From Alisma plantago-aquatica (lineage: Eukaryota > Streptophyta > Magnoliopsida > Alismatales > Alismataceae), in the NCBI GenBank assembly GCA_963693085.1, contig OY856410.1, positions 1,332,214,304 to 1,332,278,303 of the forward strand: 64,000 nt of DNA, given 5' to 3'. The notes below the pieces were generated by a model that saw only the letters and a program-made list of their open reading frames with translations, was not told where the DNA came from and searched no databases. How positions within the stretch are numbered: the stretch's first letter is position 1; each line of letters starts with the position of its first letter. This document shows, piece by piece, positions 50,074 through 61,332 of the stretch. The position numbers and the translations under genes are program-made.

Positions 50074-52665
50074 TGTTATGACCCGTATCAAAGATAATCT
50101 GTAAGTATCATGATTAGTGCATAATTAAGTTAATTGAGCTAACCTAAGTGCTCATGTGGTGGTTAGTGCATCATCAGGTTGATTAAGTTGAATTAAATAC
50201 ACAAAATACAATTAGTGCATAATTAAGATTATTAAGTTGAGTTAAGTGATCACAGATGCAAATAGATCTTTGATCCAGTGAAACGGTCTAGTATGCATAA
50301 TCTTGTGCCTTGAGAAGGTATAGGATCTCGTGCTCAAAATTTCACAAAAGAAATCATTCAAAACGGACCTCCGAGACAATAGTTATGCTATTTTTAGTTT
50401 TCTTAGGCCTATAGTGCAAATTTTCCAAATCTTTATCTTATAACCCCTTTTTTCCCTTTTCTCGCTTATCTTCTCCCCGATCAATAGAATAGCAACTGAC
50501 AGAGCGGTGCTCAGGAGGGGTGCGATCCCAGCAGAGAGGGAGAGTTTAGGGGCGATTCTAGGCTCCCTCACTCCGACCAGCAACACTCCACCTCCGCCTT
50601 GCTTCCCTTTCTTCTTCTTCCTCCACCTTTATCCCTTGTCCACGCTCAGCCGTAGCTACTTGCCCTGTGAGCGCCGCTTGAAGCTGCCAGGAGCAGCTCG
50701 ATCGGCTGCAATAGGGGGAGGTATGAGGGATGATCTTTAGCCCTTGGCTTCATTTAGCTGTGATCGGTCTCCGTCCACCCTTCTTCTTCCTCCCTTCATC
50801 CTTTCCGCCTAGCAACCAGTAGCCGTCCTGCTGCTTGGGCGGCCAACAGGTAGTGGCAAGCTACTACGGCTAGCAGCAAGCTACGATTTGTAGCAACCTG
50901 GGGGAGGCCTTTGGGGCGCACAACAACGGAAGGTGCTACTTTGGAGCTTGAATTTGAAGTCCCCGTAGGATTCACAGCAAGGTCAGATATCAATCGGTCT
51001 GTTTCCAACCTGTGCGTATGGTTGCTGTGTGAGCAACAAAACAGTAAACAAGCAAATCCAAGGTTGAAGACAACTCTCTGGACGCGTTTCCGGACGAATC
51101 CGGACATCCCAAATCGCTGTGAGTAGGAGTTCATTTAGTTATCATCATTTAACTCCTTTGTTGGAATTTTTCGGTAAACTGTGCATTTTTGCACTAATAT
51201 CAGTGGTTATCAGGCGTTTAATCAGTATTTGATGAAACTTGAATTTTATTTTATAAATTGCTTTTGTATGATTATACATGATCTAGAATAGCTTCTGATC
51301 AGTGTAGAACAGTTCAATGATTTTATTTGGTACAATGGAAACCAAAAGTGCTTGATAAAATTACTGGAATAGAAATACTGCTGTGTATGTTTTGGATAAT
51401 TTAGATATTTGACTAGCTCTGAGAATGCTTTTGTACCTGTTGAGTAGTTTGTTGAATGTTGTACAGTTCATATTCAAAGAATACAATAAAAATGTTAGAA
51501 TTAGGTGCCCTAACACCGTAGAATCCCCTTTGTGCGGTCTGCGATCTTAAGGGGATGAAACAACCTAACTGGCGGACAGTCCAGACGGTCGACAACCTAC
51601 TGGAGGACAGTCCAGATGGTTGGAGAGAGAGACCTACTGGAGGACAGTCCTGATGGTCTAGTAGTTTTGTGAGGCCTACTGGAGGACTGTCCAGATGGCC
51701 GAGTAGTCGTGTTACCTACTGGAGGACAGTCCAGATGGGCACGGCTCGACACTCCGCCTGTGTACTCAGGTAGGAGGAGTCCAGTTCACACTCTTCGAGA
51801 GTGCAGTGAGGCCAGAGAGCCTGTGGTCCTGTAGCAGACCAGGACGAGAGCTGTCAGACTTAGCATTTCCCGGGTGTGTCTCTAAGTCTTGTACGGTGGG
51901 ATCGTAGTTTGCTACAGATCTTTATATGCAGACTACACTACATATGATTGGGGCATAATAAAATATGTAATCATGTAGAACCACAATAATTTAAAATATT
52001 AAGAGTCTAGAATCACTGTGCAAAAATCTCGATAGTTTTTTTTTATGTTTAAGGTATGCAAATCGTGATATTAAATGCTTCATAGTTATGTACTATTTTC
52101 TAGTTTCACTATGTCGTTAGAACTACTCTGTATAGTATTGTTCTTATGCTTTATTCCAATTTAATAAACTTGACGAGTTGTTTAGTGATAGTTAAATGAA
52201 AAACTATTCACTGAGTGAGAAGGCTCACTCCTCTACTCAAACATTTTCAGGTCAGCGAAAGTTCCACGAATCTAAAGTATCTTACCACCCTAGTCAGTAG
52301 AAGGTATATGTAGTTAGTTAGATAGTGGTCTCTTAGTCCTTTCCCCTAGGTCCTTGGGACATGGTGTGGAGAGAGAGTGTGTTTAATATGTAAATCAGTT
52401 TTGTAATTAACTGTCAACTTTATATTCCGCATGTAAATGTAATATGACAATTACTCTGTTTATGTTTCTAGCAAGTAAAATTTGAAATGCCTCCGCAAGC
52501 TGTGTAAGTTTCAGTCTTTAAGTAATTTGTAAGATTTTCCTGTTGGTATGTTTAATGTGACTAAGAAAAGAAAAAGTTAAGTGTGGTTTTTTTTTGTGAG
52601 ACGTGTTAATCCTTCTTACGCCCTAATCTCATGATTAGTGGGTAATGTGAGATCGGGGTGTAACA
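50074..52665 (+). repeat. Element F 3' LTR
   Basis: 2,592 bp, TGTTATGACC to GGGGTGTAACA, closely similar to 43617-46206 with scattered single-base differences. It holds the palindromic array at 51568-51738 and the hairpin module at about 51858-51945, where the second stem has one arm base changed (CTACATAT). Confidence 0.92.
51568..51738. repeat. GGACAGTCC palindromic array in 3' LTR of F
   Basis: Five units starting at 51568, 51599, 51636, 51678 and 51718, in the same order and spacing as in the 5' LTR. Confidence 0.92.
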
Positions 52666-53040
52666 TGGAATGTTGACTGTAGAGTGACTGATCATCTTAT
52701 TGGTGATGCAGGTATTCTTAGCACTATATTCTGATATAGAGGTCATGATTTTGTAATGGTTGGAAAAGGAAACTTTCTACCAATCACTCAAGTTGGAAAT
52801 CCCTTTATCATCCAAAACATGCGTATTCCTCTTCAACATGTTTTAGTTGTGCCTCAAATCAAGAGTAATCTTCTATCTGCATCCAAGCCGACTAAAACTT
52901 TTCCATGCTATTTCTTATTTTTCAAGGACTTGTTTCTCATCAAGCATCTTCAGACCAAGAATGTTCTGGCTCACAGAAGGTGTAATGGAGGGATGTACCA
53001 GTTGAAGTCATCTATAGTTGGATAGTTAACAAAGGGGTGT
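52666..53040 (+). pseudogene. Copia B protease and start of integrase region
   Basis: Resumes copia B after F (TGGAA duplication at 52666-52670). The protease active site is recognisable as WNVDCRVTDHLIGDAG; relatives have DSGATDH, so the Gly of the catalytic loop is changed while the Asp remains. RGHDFVMVGKGNFLPITQVG and PLQHVLVVPQIKSNLLSASK are the standard copia protease strands. A TAG near 52734 follows. The piece ends at HRRCNGGMYQLKSSIVG, the pre-integrase segment, closed by TAG near 53023. Confidence 0.88.
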
Positions 53041-54062
53041 CAGTAGGATAACACCACCATAGCTTCAAGCAAAGAAATTTTCTTTTCAAATAGACATAAT
53101 ACTGTGTTAGCAACTGTTTGACACAAGTGATTAGGTCATACAAATAGTTCTATTGTTTAGTCCTTAATAAATCAAGGATGTTTGTCCTCCTATAATAAAA
53201 GAATGGACATGTGTTCTAGTTGTGAAATAAGTAAGAGTAAGAGATTGCCTTACGTGTATAGCCATGAGAAGGCTAATCTTCCCTTTCAGAAAGTAAGTTG
53301 TGACTTGTGGGGTAAATCACCTATGTCCTCATGTTAGAAATTTCTATATTACACCCTATTTGTGGATGACTGCACTGTCTTCAGTTGGTTTTATCCTATG
53401 TGAAAAAAAACTGAATTTTTCAATATTCTTGTTAAATTTCATGCAATGGTATGTACTCAATTTGATACTAAAGTAAAAAAATTTAAAACTGATGGAAGAG
53501 GATAGTTTATCAACTCTAATGTTCTATCTTTTCTAACAAATGAGGGAATTGTACATCAGGTATCATGTCCTTATACACCTCAACAAAATGGGCAAGTTGA
53601 ACGAAGAGATAGGCAAGTAGTTGAGCTAGGGTTAGCTATGATGGTTGATGTGGGTGTTCCTCTAAAATACTGGGTTGAATCTTTTTCTACAATTGTGTTT
53701 CTTATGAATAAACTACCCTCCAAAGCTCATCATATGAAATCTCCATACGAGTTACTACTAAAACAGACTCCTGATTATAGTTTTCTCAGAACTTTTAAAA
53801 CTCTTTGTTTCCCATGTCTTCGAGATCAAGCACCACATAAGTTGTCTCCTAGGGCCTTACCATGTATTTTTCTGGGCTACAATAATATGTATAAGGGATA
53901 CATGTTTCTGCATTATTCTTCTCATACTATGTACATTTCAAGAAATGTTGTTTTTAATGAAAATATCTTTCCCTTTAAAGATACTATTCCAACTAATGTG
54001 GCTCTTAGAGAATTGTATATCTTCTCTGATCTAATGATTCATGAAAGTATATAATCTCACTT
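53041..54062 (+). pseudogene. Copia B integrase
   Basis: Copia-type integrase. The zinc domain reads LGHTNSSIV and CSSCEISKSKRLPY (the first His is degenerate). The core has VSCDLWGKSPMSS with the first Asp, TDGRG (second Asp) with a TAG at the position usually Glu-Phe, and SCPYTPQQNGQVERRDRQVV with the catalytic Glu in GQVER. The open block 53638-54054 continues LAMMVDVGVPLKYWVESF and the CIFLGYNNMYKGYMF and YISRNVVFNENIF region. Stops at 53101-53500 are frequent, and the frame is otherwise kept. Confidence 0.9.
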
Positions 54063-54437
54063 TACACCTATGACTAACAAGTCTAGTTCCTCTGACAATG
54101 AAGAATGTTCTCCAGAACAAACTTCTTCTATTCAGTTTCATTTCCATAGCACATCAAAAACCCAATCCAAGGTAGCCACTAACAATCATGGTTTGTCACG
54201 TCAAGATTCTAATCCTCCTTCACTGAGTACATCATCAGGTTATTCTAAGTATGCTAATGCGACATGTGAACTTGACAAGTTACATTCTGATGAAGTATCT
54301 AAGTCTGCCAAATAGTTAGTTGTATGTTCTAATCCTCACCCCATGATCACTAGAGCTAAGGTAGGGATAAAGAGGCCAAATCCAAAATATGCTCTTACTG
54401 TTACAACTACTGTTGTCACTCCTAAGACAGTTAAGTC
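54063..54437 (+). pseudogene. Copia B linker between integrase and RT
   Basis: Ser/Asn-rich, low-complexity linker typical of copia pol. After a TAG near 54313 it ends with HPMITRAKVGIKRPNPKYA, the standard motif just before the RT domain. Element G is inserted 15 codons later. Confidence 0.85.
54433..54437. repeat. Target-site duplication AAGTC (left copy)
   Basis: AAGTC before TGTTGGGTTT of element G; repeated at 63580-63584. Confidence 0.93.
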
Positions 54438-56684
54438 TGTTGGGTTTTAAGGGAGGTAGAGAAGGCAACAGAAACAAAAAAATTTCCCCCCCAAACTCAG
54501 AACAAGGAAACGCGTCAACGTCTATACAATAGGAAAGTGATGGTTTTTGGAATTATACCTTGTCCCGAGGCTTGCTCGGAGACAATACCTCGCGCCTTGT
54601 GCGGTATTCACCTCCGATCTTGGATGGTGTCTGTGTAGCTCCTGGTCGCACCGGGACTGACGACTCCTGGTCTCACCGGGACTGTCGGGATTGACAGTTG
54701 TCCTCTGAGCGGTAGAAACCTCCCGCCTCTGAAGTAGTCCACACGGACCACCTGGAGCTCCAATATCCTTGTCCCACAAGGAATTGGAAGGAGTCTCACC
54801 ATCCTGTCAGCGTACTAGTTTCCAACACACTCTCCTACCACCAGTCACAACTACAGTTGTCTTTCCCTAGTTGTGCCTCCCTTATCGAGTAGCACTTGCT
54901 CGGGCTCTCTCTCAGTTACCAAAACCAGAGAGAACGACAACTTCATAGAGCAACTAGTTGCACTGGGTTGTACTTTGAGAAGCCCCCAATACCCCTATAT
55001 ATAGGAGGGTCATGGGATAGGGTTCTCCATCCCGGGCAATGCAGAACTAAAAGTAGGAGTAGAAGGGTTCGAGATTTTCCACAAAAACAACCAACTGCGC
55101 AACCTGAACCGATCGTTTCACAACTGAAACAGTCGGTTGGGGACCTGAGCCAGTCGGTTGACACCTCAACTGATCGGTTGGGACCCATGAAACGGTCGGT
55201 TCATTTCTGAACCGATCGGTTCGTGGTCCTGATCAGTTCCCGATTGACTTTCCTTCTTTTGTTTCTAATTGGTATCAAATACCAATCCTTGTTCCAATCA
55301 AATTGGGAAAGTGAAACGAAAGGAAAATTCTCACCAATCCTACTTTCCCAACTTGCCCGGTTGGACCAGTTGAACGATTGTTTCAACACTTGAAGCGATT
55401 GTTTCACCCTGTCCATCATCCGATCGACTCACTATCTGAGCTGACCGGTTCACCAAGCTCAGCCGATCAATTCATCACATGAGCCGATTGATTGGGAGTG
55501 CAGATTGTGCAGAATCAGTCAATTGTAGTTTCAACCAATCCGATACTCTAATCAATATGTCCAACTCCTTGAACACTATGATTTTGAGCTATCAATCAAT
55601 TGAGTGTTTAATTGAACTACTAAACTCCTTTAGTAATCAATCCAAGCATTGTTTGTGGACAAAACTCCTCTTCCAGGTTAAATCCTATGTGTGTGACCCT
55701 GCAGGTCCTTTTCACGTTGGCAATGAAAGTCCATAACACTTATGACTTCACAAGCAAAGAGCGGTGCCTTATCACACATCAGTGCTACCCAAGTGAAATA
55801 GAAAGTTGGAGAACAACTTTCAATCCTTCAACCCATGAATGGTGTTACAGTGAATGTATAATTCCTTTGTCACTGATATCCCGAATGAACTCGAGGCATG
55901 GAACAGTCATCCTGTCAACATTCATTCACTTTCTTGATCTCAGAGCAGATTGGAAGAGTTATGTATGACATCAATATCAGATACTGATTCACTCATGCGT
56001 GTGCACGCCTATTTCAATCCTACTCATCAAGTGGCCTTGGATATCAAACTCCCTCAGGAGGGACAAATCCCATATCTATCACTCACCCCTCAAAAGCCCC
56101 ATGTGTCAAAGCCACTCAATCATCACCTTTATAACAACCCATGTTTCAGGACTGTGTTTGATGATGTCAAAGTGTGCCCAATGACATGTGTTGAGTGTAG
56201 TGATTTCAGGTCATAGAATCACACTCACCACCATCATTGTGAGTACTGACTGTGACTACCATGTCATGGTTCCATGTGTCAAACTCACGGTGGGTCTGTC
56301 TGGTACACTTGTTCTCTAACAAGTACCTATGTGTTTGGTTTGATATCTCTATATCATGACTAATGAGATTCTATCATCAACCAACACCACAATCTAGCCT
56401 TGTGTGTCATTGTTGTCTATCTACCTTCCATAATGACATCTGACTAGGGACATAATGTGAATGTAAAAACTCTTAGCATCCGTATGATCTCATCGTTCAG
56501 GTCCTAAACCTGAAGGCATACGTCATTGATTATTGTCATTCTCTAGACATTCAATCTGTTCTATCACTATCTCATATGACTGAACCAGAAAGAATTGGAA
56601 GCTGGCCTTTGATGTTTATCAAATCAATCTTAATGTGTCCCATTAATCATCCCATGATTAGCTCTAAGGGCACACATACCAACA
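54438..56684 (-). repeat. Element G 3' LTR (left copy)
   Basis: 2,247 bp from TGTTGGGTTTT to CATACCAACA on the plus strand. It contains a cluster of CGGTT/AACCG palindromic motifs at about 55100-55500, including a perfect 14-bp palindrome GAACCGATCGGTTC at 55209-55222. ORFs on the plus strand (for example 55687-56216) run against the element and are shared with the other LTR; they lack recognisable domains. Confidence 0.92.
55100..55500. repeat. CGGTT/AACCG palindromic cluster in LTR G
   Basis: About nine CGGTT or AACCG cores (TCGGTTGG, GAACCGATCG, GATCGGTTCG and variants), spaced roughly 20-60 bp. The same cluster is at about 61995-62395 in the other LTR, and further copies lie in the leader at 60680-60900. 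Confidence 0.85.
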
Positions 56685-56693
56685 GACTCCCAC
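56685..56693 (-). other. Element G polypurine tract
   Basis: The minus strand reads GTGGGAGTC before the 3' LTR, within CACAGTGCAAGTGGGAG, a common copia pol end. Confidence 0.7.
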
Positions 56694-59059
56694 TTGCACT
56701 GTGAGCCAATCACCCTTGAATCATATTCATAGTGATCTTCAAACATGTCCCACATGTTATTGTGCTGTAGTGCGATCATAGTGAGTAATGGAAACACCTT
56801 GCCAAAGTCAATATAAATTGCATGTCTCTCATCTCTTCGCTGTGCGTCACACGTATGAGATGGATTTGCCGTAATATGTGATCTAGTATTCCTTTGCTAA
56901 CCTTTAGCCACATTGCATGATCAAGGATTCTATACATATCATCAATGAGCAGAATATCTATAAGTTCATCTCATGAACTTCCAGATCCATATAATATCCA
57001 CTACTGTTCTCTAACGCATAGATACTCGACATTTCCTTTTAAATGATTTTATTGGAACACTTCCAATTATCAACAAACTTTCACTTTTATATATCCTATA
57101 TATATTTTTCGATTAATTTTCTATCCTTTCGGAAGTTCACATCAATGTAACTCTTTACATCGAACTCTTCCTTTTCTCCATAGAACTAGTACTTCTCAAG
57201 TACTTATCAAGTTCTTATGGTTACAAGTAACCCTTACTGGAAGTAGACATACATCCACTTGTTATGTTCCACATACGAGTTATCAGGATGAACACACCAT
57301 ATTGTCATGTCCTACATACAAGATGATGAATGCATTTTATTCTTTCCATGTCTATACATGCAAGATAATGGGATGATTACATACATGATAGATCCATATC
57401 TATTCTTAGTGTTCCCATTCGTCATAAGAATTGGACACTTGGCCTTGGGATACTAACTCCATGTAACATGGACAAGTTTTCTCCCACTGAATCTGTGCAT
57501 ACTGAACCCTTCAGTACATATTGCCAATGTATGCTTTCTCTTTTCAGGTCAAGAGGTTTTCGAGAACTATCTCTATAGATCTCTATTCTTATCACATAGG
57601 AAACATCTCTATCTTCCTTAAAGATAATTTCCACTTTTGGATTTCCATTCTAGAACATTTCCATTTCACATCAACATGTGGAATGTGAACACACTCCCAC
57701 TAAATCACAGATCCCTTCTTTATCTTTGACATATAATTCAAACCCTTTGACTATATCATCAAAGTAAAGATCCAATTCTGAGTTTCTAGTACTCAATCAA
57801 TCACATTGATTAGTCCATTGTAACTTATAGACTTCATTTGCATTAGTGGATTCATAAACGTTATAGGTTGTGTCGCGTACACATCCTTGTTTTATTCCTC
57901 ATAGGAATGCGGTTTTAGTATCCATATGCCAAATGTCTTAGTCATTAAGTTGCAATCAACAAGCATCATCCTTCTCAAAATGTTATCCATGTGTCTTAAC
58001 ATTTAAGACTTATTCACACTTATGGATTTTATTCCAATGGGTGCTACCATCAAGGTCATACCTTATGGTTCACATGAATGTCATTTAGGATGTAATGGTC
58101 ATAAACCATAACTCAAAATTCGGTTCCTCATATTCATCTAGATAGTTGACTCATCACATAGATAATTAAGGTGTATCTGTCAAGGATATAAGAACTCACA
58201 ACTCCTTGTGATTCTCAATGTCCTTTATTAGTGTGGGGTATTCTTTTATTAAGAAAATTCAATTATTTGATAATCATTCTCTAACTCCTTAGAGTATGAT
58301 TCCTTCTTGATTTAGACATCACCATGCCTTAATCATGAGTTCACTATGATACACTATTATAATCACTCAAAAGGATCTCAAACATTTGGTCCAAGTATTT
58401 CATTCATTGATCTCATCAAGAATTAATACTTTACCAAATTTACACTTCATCTATGATAATCTTGAACACTTCAAGATATTCATATTGGTATTTCTCTAAA
58501 CACCATTTGAAGTATTAGCATTTATTCCAATAGGTATGTAAATACATCTCATGTATCATACCTAATAGGATAATCATTCTCCCACTACCTTTAGTGAAGA
58601 TTGATTAATCATGTCCAAGATATTCATGTCTCTTACTGGTTCTCTAACCAAAAGAGTCTAGATTTATCCATCACATGGACATGAGAAATGAATTTCCCAT
58701 GATTGATGCTAATTTGATAGTTTGAGTTATCTATAACTTTTAGGTATCATTTTATCTTATGTATATCAAATACCACAAGATAAACAAGGCATTGCCACAA
58801 AGATCATATCTTTAGAAATTGAAACATCTCTTTATTGATTGCCATGATTGTCATACAATATGAAAAAATAAAGTGTTTCTATCTATTGGAAAATATGAAA
58901 TAGCAGTTCACAACTGTATTACATGCCTTTTAGGCTGAAAATAAACTAAAGTATTCCTATCTATGGCGGAAACACTTGCCCCATTTATTGAGTGCTTTAC
59001 ACTTTACCTCTTGGTATCATATACCTCAAAAGTGTTACAAGTTTATTTTCATGACACCT
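56694..59059 (-). pseudogene. Element G pol remnant (copia RT / RNase H, heavily decayed)
   Basis: 2.4 kb without long ORFs but with traces of copia pol on the minus strand. Around 57890-57930 a LKTAFL block matches the copia VKTAFLNG motif. A frame at 57422-57634 reads YVIRIEIYRDSSRKPLDLKR, resembling the YILGIKIYRDRSKRLLGLSQ region of RT, followed by GVSIPRPSVQF. The segment next to the polypurine tract resembles the usual RNase H end. Stops and shifts are dense. Protease and integrase were not found between gag and these traces. Confidence 0.65.
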
Positions 59060-59911
59060 TTAAGTAGAGACGTCTGTCGCCTCCTTCTTTTGTTCTTCCA
59101 GATAGAGAGGACAATTCCTTTTCCAATGTCCTTGCTTTTGACAATGGTGGCAATTTCCTTTCTTGGTCACGCCTCTCTTGGCCTTGAGAGCTGAAGACGA
59201 CTTGGGTTCCTGGTTAGCATCAGAACCTTTTTTAGCTTTTCCCTTGCCCTTGCGCTTGGACTTGCCTTTCTTGCTCGTGATCACCATCACAGACTTAGGC
59301 TTGTCCTTCTTCATCTGTATCTCGGCTGTCCTCAACATGCCCAACAACTCTGAAAGTGGCCTATCAAAGTTGTTCATGTTGTAGTTCATCACAAACTGAC
59401 TGTAGGATTCTGGCAACGATTGCAGTATCACGTCAGTAGCCAACTCTTGGCTCAGTGGAAATCCCAATCTTGTCAGGTTCTCCACATACCCAATCATATT
59501 GAGTGTGTGAGGACCAACTAGATCTCCTTCTTTCATGACGCACTTGAACAATGCCCTTGAGACATTGTATCTCTCTTGCCGTGCTTGATCTTCATACATG
59601 TTCCTGAGATGCTGAATCATCTCAATGACACCCATGTTCTCATGTTGTCTCTGCAACTCGTGGTTCATAGAGCACAACATCAAGCACTTTGCATCAATGG
59701 CATCATCTGAATGCTTCTTGTAAGCATCCCTTTCTGCCTTTGGTGCATTAGGAGTAGGTTCCTATGGAATTGGAGTATCCAGGACATAGAGCTTTCGCTC
59801 TTGAGTGAGAACAATTCTCAATGTCTTATACCAGTCGTGGAAGTTTGTCCCATTTAGCTTGTCCTTTTCAAGGATCGATCGCAAAGAAAAGTGATTGTTG
59901 TTTGTTGCTAT
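59060..59911 (-). pseudogene. Element G gag with CCHC knuckle
   Basis: Copia gag in one frame with a single stop (TAG at 59764-59762). The start is inferred at 59911, where ATA stands in an otherwise typical (M)ATNNNHFSLRSIL beginning, probably ATG changed to ATA. LNGTNFHDWYKTLRIVLTQE is the N-terminal motif. The UBN2-type core is in the 207-aa open block (59060-59683): QHENMGVIEMIQHLRNMY, NVSRALFKCVMKEGDLVGPH and ILQSLPESYSQFVMNYNMNN. A Lys-rich patch precedes the knuckle CHHCQKQGHWKRNC near 59118-59159. Confidence 0.88.
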
Positions 59912-61319
59912 TTGTACTACAAAAGGAAAATATGCAATTTTAGTCCAAAAACTAATTTTTGACTTATTTGATTGATTTGAAAAGTTGACGATATAATTAG
60001 GCCTTTAATTAATTATCGCTCCCACTATTTTACTTCAAATTGATAGCCCTCACCATCAATTCGGAAGATTGTAGCGCACAACCTTCTAGTGGGCAAGATC
60101 CTGAAATCCTCTAAGCCATGGACCAGCTAGGGCTGTCACCCACAACTTAGATCTCTCAGGTAGGAAACTCTTGCCAATTGCATCATATGCAACTCTTGAT
60201 AAGATGTCATATGCAACTCCTTGCCATGATCATCTCCATGCCTCAAGGTGCTGGATCCTATCTAGGTCACCTTGTTAAGTTCGACCCAAAGCAAACACGA
60301 TGAATATGCACCCTGCTTGGGCAGACCCACACATTCATCCTTCACCCTTCCACGAGATAGATGGTGCACCACGCTTGGGCGTGCCCACACTTGGTCGATC
60401 AAGCTTTTCACATGTGTCGCATTTGGAAGGCATATAAAACTTAATATTTAATGAGGGATTTGGTTTTTATATACATATACATATCCAATCACCACAATAC
60501 ATAGTACATATCATATACATACTATATCCCACAGAAAACATGCAAAATGATAAAAACGATGATTATGGCCATCCTAATGTGATTCCTCGAGCCAAGAGGA
60601 ATCACGGTCATCTAGGTCTACATCACATGCAACCTGTACAAGATGATCTCTGTTCTTTACCTTTCTGGGTTTGATCAACTCATCACATGAATGATCGGAT
60701 CGCCATCAGACTGGTCGGCTGGGTGCCACCAACCGATCAGTTCGCCTGGTCATCGTACATCTCTTCATGGCCGCCACCTGCTCGTCTCACTCCTCGAACC
60801 AGTCATCAATTGATCGACTCACTCCTTGAACCGATCGTCTGGAACGTCCAACGATCGGTTCACTCCTTGAACCGATCGTCTTAGCTGTCGTCAGGATGTC
60901 CTCCGTTCTTTGACATAACAGGAAATAAAATTCTATCCTATTTTACATTGTAAAAGGAGAAACCTTGAGTTACATTCGAGGGGAGCAAAGGTAGGAAAGA
61001 AATCTCGAATTATTTCGAGTTACATCAGGAATAAGAGAAGGAAGATCGATGCGCAGAGTGAGATGCAAGCAACCACATACCACCATACACAGATAGGGTT
61101 TATTGGCCATAACCACGCTATACATCCACCACAAAACTCATTTAAGGGCGACGCATATTCAGTGCATTCATAATACATATCATATATGTAAATTGGGATT
61201 TGTGGATTTAGGATTGGACATGCATAAAGCCAATTTTATTCGCATCGTATGCAATAAATAAAGGCGACAAACCAAAATCGATCATATCGATAATCCTAAA
61301 GTATAGAGCAGTTGACGTG
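59912..61319 (-). other. Element G leader
   Basis: 1.4 kb between primer site and gag. It has no gene; a cluster of GAACCGATCG-type motifs at 60680-60900 repeats the motif of the LTR. The 65-aa frame at 60687-60884 on the plus strand is made of these repeats. Confidence 0.75.
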
Positions 61320-61331
61320 GCTCTGATACCA
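61320..61331 (-). other. Element G primer-binding site (tRNA-iMet)
   Basis: The minus strand reads TGGTATCAGAGC one base inside the 5' LTR. Confidence 0.93.
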
Positions 61332-61332
61332 C

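Larger units (their letters stand above)
43617..52665 (+). mobile_element. Element F: gypsy element with internal deletion, relative of C
   Basis: 9,049 bp with perfect TGGAA duplication. LTRs at 43617-46206 and 50074-52665 (2,590 and 2,592 bp), initiator tRNA-Met primer site and polypurine tract. The interior (3.9 kb) holds a non-coding leader matching element C, an LTR-like segment, then RNase H and integrase remnants; gag, protease and RT are missing. The integrase resembles that of gypsy A more than that of E. F may represent the lineage whose intact members mobilise C. Confidence 0.9.

Noticed and set aside
57422..57634. Independent small gene on the minus strand
   Set aside because: Its sequence fits the copia RT region and it lies in the expected place and strand within element G.
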